A stretch of 64,000 bases of DNA, taken from the NCBI GenBank assembly GCA_022592445.1, contig JABYQR010000011.1, positions 124,001 to 188,000 on the forward strand. Reading direction: 5' to 3'. Origin of the DNA: Cytidiella melzeri. Taxonomy: Eukaryota > Basidiomycota > Agaricomycetes > Polyporales > Irpicaceae. Below the pieces are notes generated by a model. It had not been told where the DNA came from and did no database searches. It saw only the letters and a list, made by a program, of their open reading frames with translations. The translations under genes were made by a program, and so were the position numbers. Positions 22,828 to 32,938 of this stretch are shown here, piece by piece; the stretch's first letter is position 1, and every line of letters begins with the position of its first letter.

Positions 22828-24917
22828 GTGCCAACTCGTCATTGTAGTACGAGCATGTGAGGCTGAATGTGCTCTTCTCGCCTTCAGACGAAGCCGTAGT
22901 TTCTTCCCGACCAGTGGCATGTCTTTCCGCAGGAATCTCTCGCCGTCGCTACCGGAGAGGACAAAAAAGCACCGTCGTTGCTATCTTTTCCCTCTCGCAC
23001 GACGTTCTCGATGATATTTTCACACATTATGATATTTTCTTTCGGGACGGTTAGGGCCATACCATTCGTATATTTTCGCATATCTGTAACATCATTCGCA
23101 CGGACGGTCGTTGGCCGACGTTGTTCGCTTTCCATTGTATCATTAGATGTTCATCTCGCATACTCTGTCCATTAGTCGACGATACCGAGGTTGACCACAT
23201 AGCATTATACGTTACTACAGCACAGCAAGATATATTAATATTACTCGATTTCCACATCACTCGCGTGCTCACAGATGTTTTGGGGTATTGAGACCGATTA
23301 TTGCGACGTCACTAGTTGGTGATTAGCTCTGTCGGTGCGTGTGAGACAATGACGGCGTGGAGCAGCTTTGACTGTAACGATCCGCCTAGAACTTCCCCTG
23401 CTCCTATCGCCAGTCAGGCTGATGAGACAGTCAAAACTCATCCCATTTGTAAGCATGCAAAAGCCATATATAATATAGGTCGTTCATTGACGGTTCGACA
23501 ATGCCGTTGTCCGCGGTGTGATGGACTAGCACGTTGAAACACTGCATGCATGACCGAGGTTCGATTCGGGTCCTTTTGATAATGACGTTGGGGGCTTTGA
23601 AGATTGGTATATTGTGTCAGTCGACAACGCTACACATCTCCGTGTGTGCTTACAATACCTCGTAATTGACGCGTCTCTCAACCGGCTGTCACACCGATGA
23701 CTGGACACCGCGTAGGACAACCCTGCTGACAAGGCAGCGTCGGATTTGTGGTCCTCCGACGACACCTTGTCATGCAACATCCTAAACGAAACCAGGAGGT
23801 AAGTTTACCGAGGACCGCTTCACATTCAACGCCGACATACCTGGATAATAGTAGACAACGACAGAAGTTACCCGACCATGGAGGAGCTCCCATCCGGTCA
23901 AGACTGGTGACTGTCGCTTTCGTGGGAGCTTACGAGCTCGTTTCTGGCGCTCCGAACGCGGACGAGACATGCGCCAGAGCTTGAAACAGTTCTTCTTTCA
24001 TATGGCCGTCTGACAGGATACGACCATTCGTCGCATCATCATGGCATAGCGAGGCAGCGGTACGATGTCTTCGCGGTTCCACCGACCGACGATCTGAGGT
24101 TTTGAAGCGCCGACTGGTCTTGGGCCCTCGCGCCGACTCGGAGGCCTCCAAAGATCAAGCTTCAAGGTTCCCTGCACGTCTGCCGGACAAGGTTGAACGC
24201 GTTAGTCATCTATACCGTGTGATATACTCGAAGGAGCCGCGGACTTGCTAGTGTGCCTTTCGAAGTGATGTATGGCAGCTGGGAGCTGTTCGGCAAACGC
24301 GGGTAGTGTGCTTGAAACGCAAACTCTGGGTAGAACGTTACGGCGGTTGGAGGGAGTTTGAGCTTGTGGGGGGTGTCGAAGTGCTACAGCTGGTGTGACG
24401 GGCCTTTGGCAGATGTTGTCAAAAGCTGAGGATGTGTGGCTGAGACGTGGTAATGGAGCTTTGCACAGGCCAAGCTCGCGCTTTCTCAGATTGGTGTGGT
24501 CGGTCGGAGAGTGTTCAACTGTTTCTTGCTATGTAATCCAGTTGAGCGCTCCGAGAACTGGCAATAATGAACGAATCACTCACTGCAAGTGGGGATAGTA
24601 CGGGCGACGGACCTCCGCAAACAAAGATCTCAAAGGGAGTATAACTGTGACTTTTCTACGGTATGTTTGTCGACGATGGTGGTGGTGGACCGTCAAACGG
24701 CTGGAACGATCACGGCCCGTTTCTAAACACTGTTAATGGGCGTCTCCACGATAATCCCCAACGAACGACCTGCTCTTGAGGTTGAAAATGCGGAGCGAAC
24801 GATACTAGGTTGACCTTCCCCACTCAAACGTCGTTCGTTGCACTCGATATCCAGGTCATCGTGAGCTCAGAGACAAAGGGCTGCACATACTACAAGTTGC
24901 ACGTTGCTACTACGAAC
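22828..24917. other. Intergenic, 2.1 kb, no gene recognised
   Basis: Both strands were read; only short, overlapping ORFs without recognisable motifs or consistent splicing. A tRNA-like T-loop string near 23560 fails to fold (see rejected items). The last part must include the biotin synthase promoter. Confidence 0.5.
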
Positions 24918-26528
24918 ATGCTCCGCTTCACCGTCCTCGCACCCGTTCGATACAGCCGCGGCCTTGCAACGCATGTATCGCAGGCGGTCAACGCGTCGGC
25001 GAAGACACCAACGAGGCACGACTGGACCAAAACGGAGATCAAGGAGATTTATGATGCGCCGTTGCTCGATCTCGTCTATCGCGCTGCAGGTGTGCACAGG
25101 CAACACCACGATCCGACCAAGATCCAGCTATGTACGCTCATGAACATTAAAAGTAGGTTTTGATCCCTCTCGTCCGTGGATTAAGCTCACAACATCGTAT
25201 GTTTCAGCCGGCGGATGTTCAGAGGATTGTGAGTCTTTTTGTTGCTCGCTATATGCAGAGCGATAAGGTTGACATACTCGTATTGTAGGCTCATACTGCT
25301 CGCAGTCTTCTAGGTACTCTACGCCGACGAAGGCCTCTCGTCTGGTGGACATCGAGCCCGTCCTAGAAGCCGCGCGAAAGGCCAAAGAGAACGGGAGCAC
25401 GAGGTTCTGCATGGGCGCAGCATGGAGAGATCTCGCGGGGAGGAAACGCGGGTTCGAAAAAATCCTGACGATGGTCAGTGAGGTGCGAGGCATGGGCATG
25501 GAGGTATGCACGACGCTGGGGATGCTCTCACCTGAACAGGCGCGACAACTCAAGGAAGCGTATGTCCTTCTTCCTGTGCTGATCGGAATTAAGAAAAACC
25601 AACCTTGGTTCTCGAAATTTGCACAAACAGCGGTCTGACAGCATATAATCACAATTTGGACACGTCTCGGGAGTTCTATCCGTCGGTGAGTGTTGCTACG
25701 TGGCTATGGTACTCCCATGGTATGACGGAAAGGCGGCACTGACAATTGGATGCAGGTTATCACAACGCGCTCATACGACGAACGGCTTGACACCATCTCC
25801 GCGGTGCGCGAGGCGGGAATCAGTGTATGTTCTGGTGGAATCCTTGGTCTGGGTGAATCCGACGCAGATCGTGTTGGACTGATATGGGAAGTATCAAAGT
25901 AAGCGTAAAGGCATTGAATGTTCAGGCACAGAAGGAGTGACCTCGTCATTTCTAGCATGCCTGAGCATCCAGAATCGTTTCCCGTCAATGCACTGGTGCC
26001 GATCCCAGGAACGCCGCTGGAGAACAACGAGGTAAAGACCGAAGAAGCACATTAATCTAACACTGCAATGTACTAATGTTATTTGACTTTCATAGCCCGT
26101 TGCATATCACACACTGCTTCGAACGATCGCCACTGCACGGATCGTTCTGCCCACAACAATCATTCGCCTGGCCGCCGGTAGACAGACGCTTGATGAGTTT
26201 AAGCAGGCTATGTGTTTCATGGCTGGAGCAAACGCTGTGTTTACTGGCGAACAGATGTTGACCACACCCTGTGAGTGTTGATATCTCTGACATTTGCGAC
26301 ATAGCCTCCATCACAGCCGGAATTTATTGCTGACTTTCTTGACGTGCGCTGATACCAGGTTCCCCATGGGATGAGGACAAAACGATGATGAATCGGTGGG
26401 GCCTTGACGGGATGCGCAGCTTTGAGCAAGCAAGTGTAGCCAAGAAAGAAGGATCCCGTCTGTCAGCAACGGCTCCCCTCTCCAGCGCAGAGCACCATTC
26501 GACGACGGAACCTACAGGCTCTGCGTGA
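24918..26528 (+). CDS. BIO2: Biotin synthase (radical SAM), mitochondrial
   Basis: Converts dethiobiotin to biotin by sulfur insertion; needs a [4Fe-4S] and a [2Fe-2S] cluster; mitochondrial in fungi. Eight exons (24918-25152, 25208-25228, 25289-25559, 25631-25685, 25756-25898, 25956-26031, 26096-26270, 26359-26528) total 1146 nt = 382 codons. A basic presequence ([19 protein letters not shown]) precedes [19 protein letters not shown]. The radical-SAM motif C-x3-C-x2-C reads GGCSEDCSYCSQSS. Further: [79 protein letters not shown] and [14 protein letters not shown]. Exon 2 is 21 nt and its end splits the codon for the second cluster Cys. The tail after the core (about 40 residues) is Ser/Thr-rich. 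BIO3/BIO4 are not nearby. Confidence 0.96.
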
Positions 26529-27478
26529 TTATGCGGGTCTTGCTATCACCTCCGGCAGCTCTCCGAGGCATCAAAATGGCGGCAAACAGCAATTTGTGCT
26601 TGAGCAGATGCATCACCATTCATGCTTCGCCGTGGGAGGCAGGATCCGTGGAATGCAGATACACCAGCAGCTACAAGTATCTATCATGATGTTTATACCC
26701 TATATAGCTATAGCACACGCAATGTATCAAGTTTTACACTGTCCACTGCAGCTGCGGACAGTGCACTGTGTGCTGAGGGCGCGGCTCCCTCGAGAGTCGT
26801 AGACGCGGTGTGCACTGGTTTGCGGTCGAAGGTCCGGCGGACACTCGAGTTGATTTGATGGAGTACCTTGATCGACCAGGCACTCTGGCGACCCTGCCAG
26901 TGTCTGAACCTACGCTGGACCTGCCAAACAGACGATCCCTCGCTCGCAAGGACTTTGCTATAGGGACGGCCGTGGATCTGTGACGATCGGAGGCGGGATA
27001 ACGGTGTGACGGTGGTCAAACTCACCATGTCAAATTATGTCAGCTGTCACACTGTGAACACTGTCGCAAGAGGTTCCGCTGTGTGCGTGTGCGCTACTAT
27101 GCTTTGGACAGTGCTGTGTCCCTGCCAGTGGTTCGGATATTGGCCTGTCCCTCGCGTACGTACGGACTAACGACGACGGGACTTGGGACAAAAATTGTTT
27201 GAGACACGCTGTGGGTGCTCGGACTGACAGTGTCTGATTTCTACTCTCGCATACTGCGTGTCGCAGCTGTAATAGTGTCGAACAGCTTCTCGCCGCGAAT
27301 CTGTCCATCAACAGCACCAAGCTCTCTACCAATTCCTGCGTCCATTCTCTCTCACACGCACACGCACATTCCTGTAACAAATGTTATTCCTCGCTCTTAC
27401 GTCTCGTTGCATTCTCCCTCCGACTCGAACCGCAAAAGAAGAATATGCTTTTTTTCTTCTGCTCCAACAACTGGTTTC
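26529..27478. other. Intergenic, no gene recognised
   Basis: About 950 bp. Overlapping short ORFs on both strands around 26700-27030 show no motif. The end is pyrimidine-rich and likely the leader of the next gene. Confidence 0.5.
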
Positions 27479-28710
27479 ATGAATCAGACAGAGGCCTACC
27501 TGGCGTCTCTCGTTTCATTTATGAGGGCCACTCAACTTCCCTGTCGGTTCATGCACCACCCGTCAATAGCTCTGGACGCGATGAACACCAACACGATTAC
27601 TTACCCTTACGAGCGCACGGAGAGCGTGTTCTCTTCCTCCCCTCAGAACAACTGGACCGACCCCCAGCTCTTCCAAGACTTTGTACCCTCCCGACAGATC
27701 ACAATGGCCAGCATGCAAGCGGGTCCCGCTCAGGCTGCTTCTTGGCAGCCCAGGAAGGTGTTCTCCCCGGAAAAGTGAGCGTGACGGCTGTCCTCAGTCA
27801 GTCCCGATTTTTTGCTAATCGAAATCTATCGACTGCCAGGTATGTCGGCGCCGCAGTGCAAGTCGTCCTCCACGGTATCTCGAGGCTGCCCATGGTGGCG
27901 TACGTCCATGTTCCCCTCCTCTGCGTTGATGATTGCCGAACGCTGATCGTCTCTGTTGATCCTGCAGACGCGTGACAACGATCGACTACCGGGGCTTTGT
28001 CACGTACGATACCTACGTCCGCCCGACGTAAGTGCTCCTCTGGCGGCCTTCGTCTGAGCCTCACTTACGCGACATGCGGCGCGCATCATGACAGTCAACC
28101 TGTGAGCGACTATCGAGAGGAACAAACGGGTCTTTCCCCCCAAATCCTAGCACGCGGTGCGTCGGAAATGTCTCGAAAGAACATTTTGTTATCCCAGCAT
28201 CTCTGACGTTGTACGGTTTCAGCTCCTCCTTTTCCGGAAGTTCAGCAAAGGGTGGCGAGTCTAATCCGTGACAAGATACTCATCGGGTATGCTCTATGGG
28301 AGTTCCTCTCGGTCAGTCCCCATGTTCTCGCCCAGCAGAGGTATGACTCACGACGTCTTGCCACTCGCAGGTGATGGGTCTGTCGCATCCTGCCATTGAC
28401 ACGAGGGACATTGCGCTCTTCTTACCGTTCCGCCGAAGCCTCCGGGTTAGGGCGAACCAGATGATACCTCTCGTCAATATCGTCACTCAGATGCTCGGCA
28501 GGAACATCGGCTTACACGGAGAGCATCCTGTAAGATCATGACACCGTATGTTTACATGGAACGATGACTCAACGTTATGGCTAGGTTGAAGTTGCACGCG
28601 CCGCGGTGGACCTCTTCCGGTCGTGCGAGAAAATATGGGAAGGAATCGTCGCCTCCGGCTCTTGGCCATGCGCACTCCCTCCACACGCTTATGCGAACTG
28701 CTTCAATTGA
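27479..28710 (+). CDS. REX4/ISG20-like DEDDh exonuclease-fold protein lacking catalytic acids
   Basis: Seven exons (27479-27774, 27840-27899, 27968-28027, 28095-28156, 28223-28311, 28371-28529, 28585-28710) total 852 nt = 284 codons. The second half aligns with RNase T/REX4-type 3'-5' exonucleases: ARVTTIDYRGFVTYDTYVRP, PVSDYREEQTGLSPQIL, PPFPEVQQRVASLIRDKILI, LSHPAIDTRDIALFLPFR and HPVEVARAAVDLFRSCEKIW. At each catalytic motif the acids are gone: the expected D-x-E of motif I reads A-V-Q (in YVGAAVQVV), motif II (HALxND) reads YALWEF, and the Asp of motif III (VEDAR) is Val. Only the motif III His remains. So the fold is probably kept for RNA or protein binding rather than cleavage. The N-terminal third is unrelated and low complexity. 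Confidence 0.8.
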
Positions 28711-29011
28711 GCGATAGACATTCGCGAGAGTATGCACGCACCTTCAGTCCCCGCCCAGAGTTTCCATGTTAATTATTCAGACTTTGAGGAACATTGGACC
28801 CAAGCCTGTTGTAGATCAGTATATTTAACTCCAAAGCTGGTGTGAACAATTGGACTCGAACCCAGCTCTAGACTTATTTTTATTACCTGTTATTTATAAC
28901 CCCTTACGATCTGCACTGCCTGTTACCAGTTGTTATCAATAGAATATGATTACTACACTGAGAATACATTACACGATGCAGGGCTGTCCAAGGGAGTTGG
29001 AAGAACACGAG
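28711..29011. other. Intergenic between two 3' ends, AT-rich
   Basis: 301 bp between convergent genes. The middle (28790-28950) is AT-rich with TTATTT and TATTTATAA, consistent with 3' UTRs and polyadenylation signals. No gene. Confidence 0.5.
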
Positions 29012-29851
29012 CTACAGACTAGCAAGCTCGACTTCCTTTTTGTTTAGCCTGTCGATCTCGGCTTCGAGGGCGACATTGGCCATCTCAATTTGCAGCACGT
29101 TCGAGATGAGTTCCGTCCATTTGGTTTCAAGACCTGTCAATTGAGCCCCAACAGTGGTCTGTATGATGTGGAATATACCAGTCAGTAAATTCAATTCATC
29201 GGCTTGGGGAAGATGATGACGGAACAAACCTGGAAATTCTTCCTGTCACGATTAACTTCTACGGTCAACTGTTTCAAATCCTCTAGCGTTTTTTCCAATA
29301 GTTTTGCTGTGCTTTCTAGTTGATAGTTGTGTATTCTCCAAGCGTTTGAGCCGTAATTTTGGAGTAGGGCGAGGTTTGTGTGTCTGCACTGGATTCAATG
29401 TGCGTTTTTCGTATAGATCTATGCCACAGGCGTACCTCAATCGCTGATGTTCCAGTTGCGCGTGAGCGTTCTTAACAGACGCGTCCCAGTCCTCTTCCGT
29501 CGCAGGGCTAGAGGTTGGTCCAGGAAGCTGGTAGCGGGCTGTGTCTAATGGTGGTAGCGGCTGGTGTGATTCCACCCGTGCAAGCTCAGCTTGGAGCAAC
29601 GGATTCTTCTGTAGCGGCAGTGTAAGCTACTTAAATAGCAGTACTACGTACTGCCAAGCGAAAGAACATACAGCGAACAACTCCAGCGGTGGCGGCACTC
29701 GAGGATGCAGCTCTTTATGTGGCTTCAGCTCACGCGCAATGAGTCTCTCAGCCTTTTCCTTCAAGCTCGGATCGCGCTCCAGGTCATTGTCATAGTAGGG
29801 CAACGAGTCGAATATTGCTGGACCCTGTGATTGCTGTTCTTCGCCCGACAT
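29012..29851 (-). CDS. CWF7: Pre-mRNA-splicing factor SPF27 (BCAS2/Cwf7)
   Basis: Component of the Prp19/NineTeen complex that stabilises the active spliceosome. ATG 29851 gives MSGEEQQSQGPAIFDSLPYY then DNDLERDPSLKEKAERLIAR, the family's typical start (short acidic head, then IDSLPYYD). After an intron near 29673 comes KNPLLQAELARVESHQPLP, and further exons give LPGPTSSPATEEDWDASVKN, LLQNYGSNAWRIHNYQLE, and a coiled-coil C-terminus (QTTVGAQLTGLETKWTELIS, ALEAEIDRLNKKEVEL). The stop is at 29012. Four exons by my reading, about 215-220 residues, as in homologues. It is head to head with NDUFS3 over 157 bp. Confidence 0.92.
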
Positions 29852-30008
29852 GCTAACGTAAAGGTATGGTCTAGCGAGGTCGTAGTACAGAGTGCAGATG
29901 CGTGGGATCGCCGCATAGATCTAAACGCATACGAGACGCTCGCGGAGTCCCAAGTCGTGCCAAGGCATTCCGAGCACGCGAACTTATAGGTCTGCCACAA
30001 CCACAATA
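29852..30008. promoter_or_regulatory. Shared divergent promoter, SPF27 / NDUFS3
   Basis: 157 bp between two start codons on opposite strands. Both promoters and leaders must lie here. No TATA box seen, in keeping with housekeeping genes. Confidence 0.6.
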
Positions 30009-31162
30009 ATGTCTCTACGTCTGGCTCTGAGGGCTGGCAGGCTCATCCAGCACGCTCCTGCCAGACAGCTCGTCGCGGGTCAGGCTGTTCGCAGGATACA
30101 CTCCTCTCAGTCCTCGAAAGGTAATTCCCGACAAACGCACTCCGTCAACCAACCTCCTTGAACTGACCCGTTTCCGAAAATTGTAGCCTCAGCTGCACCA
30201 TTCACCGAGCCGACATCACCCAATCCTACTATAACTCGACACGCGCAAACTACGGAGGCACTCCACAGCTATGGGTCCTATCTCATGCAGTGTCTACCCA
30301 AGTTTGTCCAACAGTTCTCAGTACTCAAGGACGAGCTCACTCTACACGTCGCGCCGTCTGCTCTAATTCCTGTTCTTACATTCCTGCGCGACCATTCTAC
30401 GACGCAGTTCAAGAGCGTCATGGACATCACCGCCGTCGACTTCCCGGAAAGAGACAAGCGGTTCGAGGTGGTGTACAACCTGCTTAGTGTGAAGCATGCT
30501 GGAAGGATCCGGGTGAAGACGTATGCGAGCGAAGTTGACCCTGTGCCGAGTGCTTGCGATGTCTATCGTGGCGCAGATTGGTGAGTTCATGTTGTAGCGT
30601 TTTTTGACGAGGTCAGGTTGCTGAGAGAGCGCCGCTTTGAGGTACGAGCGAGAGGTTTGGGATTTATTCGGTGTTTATTTCGAGGGTCACCCGGATCTGT
30701 GAGTGTTACAAAAGCTGACTCCTGTTCAAGCCGTGCTCACTGTGGACTAGTCGTCGCATTTTGACTGACTACGGTGTGTACATTGCTCAAATTGCCGTAA
30801 ACTGGAGACTCATGTTGTGTAGGGTTCGAGGGACATCCTCTCCGAAAAGACTTCCCGTTGACAGTATGGTCTTCTCGCATCTATTAATTATTCTAGTTAA
30901 TATTCCTCCTCCGCAGGGCTATACTGAAGTCCGTTATGACGAGGAGCGGAAGCGTGTGGTATACGAACCCCTGCAACTCACGCAGGCATTCAGGCATGTC
31001 ACTCCAACCAGTAACTGCACTCGCCAATCTGATCATCTTAATAGAAATTTCGACGCACTATCGCCATGGGAGCAAGTGGGCGATGGCACAACGCCAAAGA
31101 GGCCCGAAGAGCTCAAGCACGTCCCCCCGCCTCCGCCGCCACCTGCTGAGCAGAAGAAATAG
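30009..31162 (+). CDS. NDUFS3: NADH:ubiquinone oxidoreductase 30-kDa subunit (complex I)
   Basis: Core subunit of the complex I hydrophilic arm (bacterial NuoC), in the mitochondrial inner membrane. ATG 30009 starts an Arg-rich presequence ([20 protein letters not shown]). After an intron at about 30121-30186: [59 protein letters not shown]. Short exons then encode the family signature [40 protein letters not shown] and [20 protein letters not shown]. The last exon ends in a Pro-rich tail ([12 protein letters not shown]). An intron after TDYG splits the signature. Five or more introns. The shadow ORF that reads through one intron gives a nonsense segment and was not used. Confidence 0.95.
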
Positions 31163-31286
31163 ACAATGATCTCGGGTGTCGTTCGCCGATAATACAGACT
31201 TTGCTTTCGTACATGATCTGCAGTTGAATACATTACAAGAGCAATGACTTCTGAGGGGTAAGGATCACACGCCAGTCGGAAGGAAA

Positions 31287-32737
31287 CTATGATACTGCCT
31301 CTGACACGGCAGATTCATCGGGTGCACTCTTTTTCTTGTCCCAGCCCATCCGAGAGACAATATACTCCTGCCCAAGGACCTCTACACCCAACCTAATAGC
31401 TTCCACGACTAGGTCTTCCACCCAATCATAATCATCCCAAAGATCCAACCATTTACCCGGTACTCCTTGGGTAATGGTCGAATGGGTAATTTGATGACTG
31501 GGATCTGAGAGATACAAGATGAACTGAAGAGCTGTCTGTGATGGCGTCGATTCTGAGGATGTATCTTGCACAGGAAGACTGAGGGTGTTTGTGAATGGCT
31601 GGATGCGCAGATAGACGTAGGAATATGTGGTAGGATTCTGAGCAAGGTTTGTTGTGGTCTCGGGCTGTATATTGTTCTTGATAACCTCGTCCAGGTTAGC
31701 CTAAAAATGATCAGGTAAAAGGAAGGCGAGAGAAACCAGATGAAACACTGTACCTGCGCGAGCTTTAGGGCCGCTTCAAGTCCTTCCACTGTGTTAAAAT
31801 CGCGCTTCTCTGAACCGGCGTCCTTTGGTCTGGATTCGTCTCCTCTGTTGACAATCAAGTCGCCACCTTCGACTTGTTCCAAGATCTGACGTGGTGTGGA
31901 TATAAGGAACCGCGCAATTATTGATGGCATGTAGCAAGCACGTACCCGCGCTAGGGCACGATACACCAGTGATTCCACGCCCTCGTAACCCTTCATGTCA
32001 TGGCTCAGCCACACTTTGATGACTTCGTGCTCAGAGATGGGCGGAGCAACGACGTTGAGAATGTCTGTCAGCGTGGACAGGCCCACGCGCTTGAAGTCTT
32101 GGCCTGCATGCGATGCAATATCAGCCTCCGTACGTATCGAGCTATTGGAGTTGAGCGCACCCAGCTTTTCCAACTGTGCGGTCTTTGCGTATTCCAAAAC
32201 ACCTTCGCCCCACTTCCTAGCTTGCTCATTGTTCGGTATGTTGGGAAGATTCTTGACCTGTCCGTCGACCACAGTTTTCGCCTGCTGTATGGCAGCAGTC
32301 GCACTAGTCCATACATTTCCCCAGCCCCACGTTGAAGGAGCACCGGTAGCTGGCAGAGGACTCTCTGTGTGAGATTCTGTTCTCGGTGCTGAACCAATTG
32401 ATATCCTGGAGCTCGTTGACTCTGAGCGACTGATTGGCGGAGCGCCAGTAGGGAGAAGAGGTGCAGATTGGCCAACCTTGACTCTCTCGGTGCTCTTCCT
32501 GAGCGTGGGTGTGCCCGCTCGCGAGTGAGGACGATCGACGTGAGAGATAGTTACGCGTGGCGGTTCCGAGCTTTTCTGGGTGATTTCGTCGATGAAGGCG
32601 TATACTTCGGCCTCTCCTCCTACAGGTGCTGCTGCTCCTTGGCTTGATGCTCCTGCGGCAGGCGGAGGCGCAAGGTTATCAAGGTCGTCAAGAAACTGTA
32701 GGGCCTCTTGCTGCTTCGACTTTGATTTGCCTGCCAT
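31287..32737 (-). CDS. MTC1: Maintenance of telomere capping protein 1 homologue (MTC1)
   Basis: MTC1 is a fungal protein of uncertain function, found in yeast screens for telomere capping and linked to vesicle traffic. ATG 32737 gives MAGKSKSKQQEALQFLDDLD, the typical N-terminal FLDDLD motif, then a Ser/Pro-rich segment with GWGNVWTSATAAIQQAKTVV, and the conserved body VGLSTLTDILNVVAPPISEH, EVIKVWLSHDMKGYEGVESL, EQVEGGDLIVNRGDESRP, GLEAALKLAQANLDEVI. The last exon carries GVPGKWLDLWDDYDWVEDLV, VEAIRLGVEVLGQEYIVSRM and a charged tail ending SEAVS. Introns lie near 31700-31755, 31885-31945 and 32108-32170; the last two are less certain because the frame also stays open through them. Convergent with NDUFS3 (124 bp) and divergent from the chromodomain gene (201 bp). 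Confidence 0.85.
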
Positions 32738-32938
32738 GATAATTAGTGAGTGAAGCGCGATGAGATGACTAAAGGTGAAAGGCAGATCCAGAGTGTGTTT
32801 CAATGCTCGCAGTCGGGCGCTGACAGCGATCACGCCTGGCACGTGCGCTCTACGTGAGCGAGCGGCCCGTGTCTCAAGCCATTATAGTACCTTGTTCTCT
32901 GTCTTATCCATCGACTCTCAGTCGATTAGTGGTCTACC
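32738..32938. promoter_or_regulatory. Shared divergent promoter, MTC1 / chromodomain gene
   Basis: 201 bp between opposite start codons; it must hold both promoters. No distinct motif was identified. Confidence 0.5.

Noticed and set aside
23500..23580. tRNA-like string (GGTTCGATTC near 23560 after GATGGACTA)
   Set aside because: The T-arm stem around it has at least two mismatches and no acceptor or D arm could be paired upstream.
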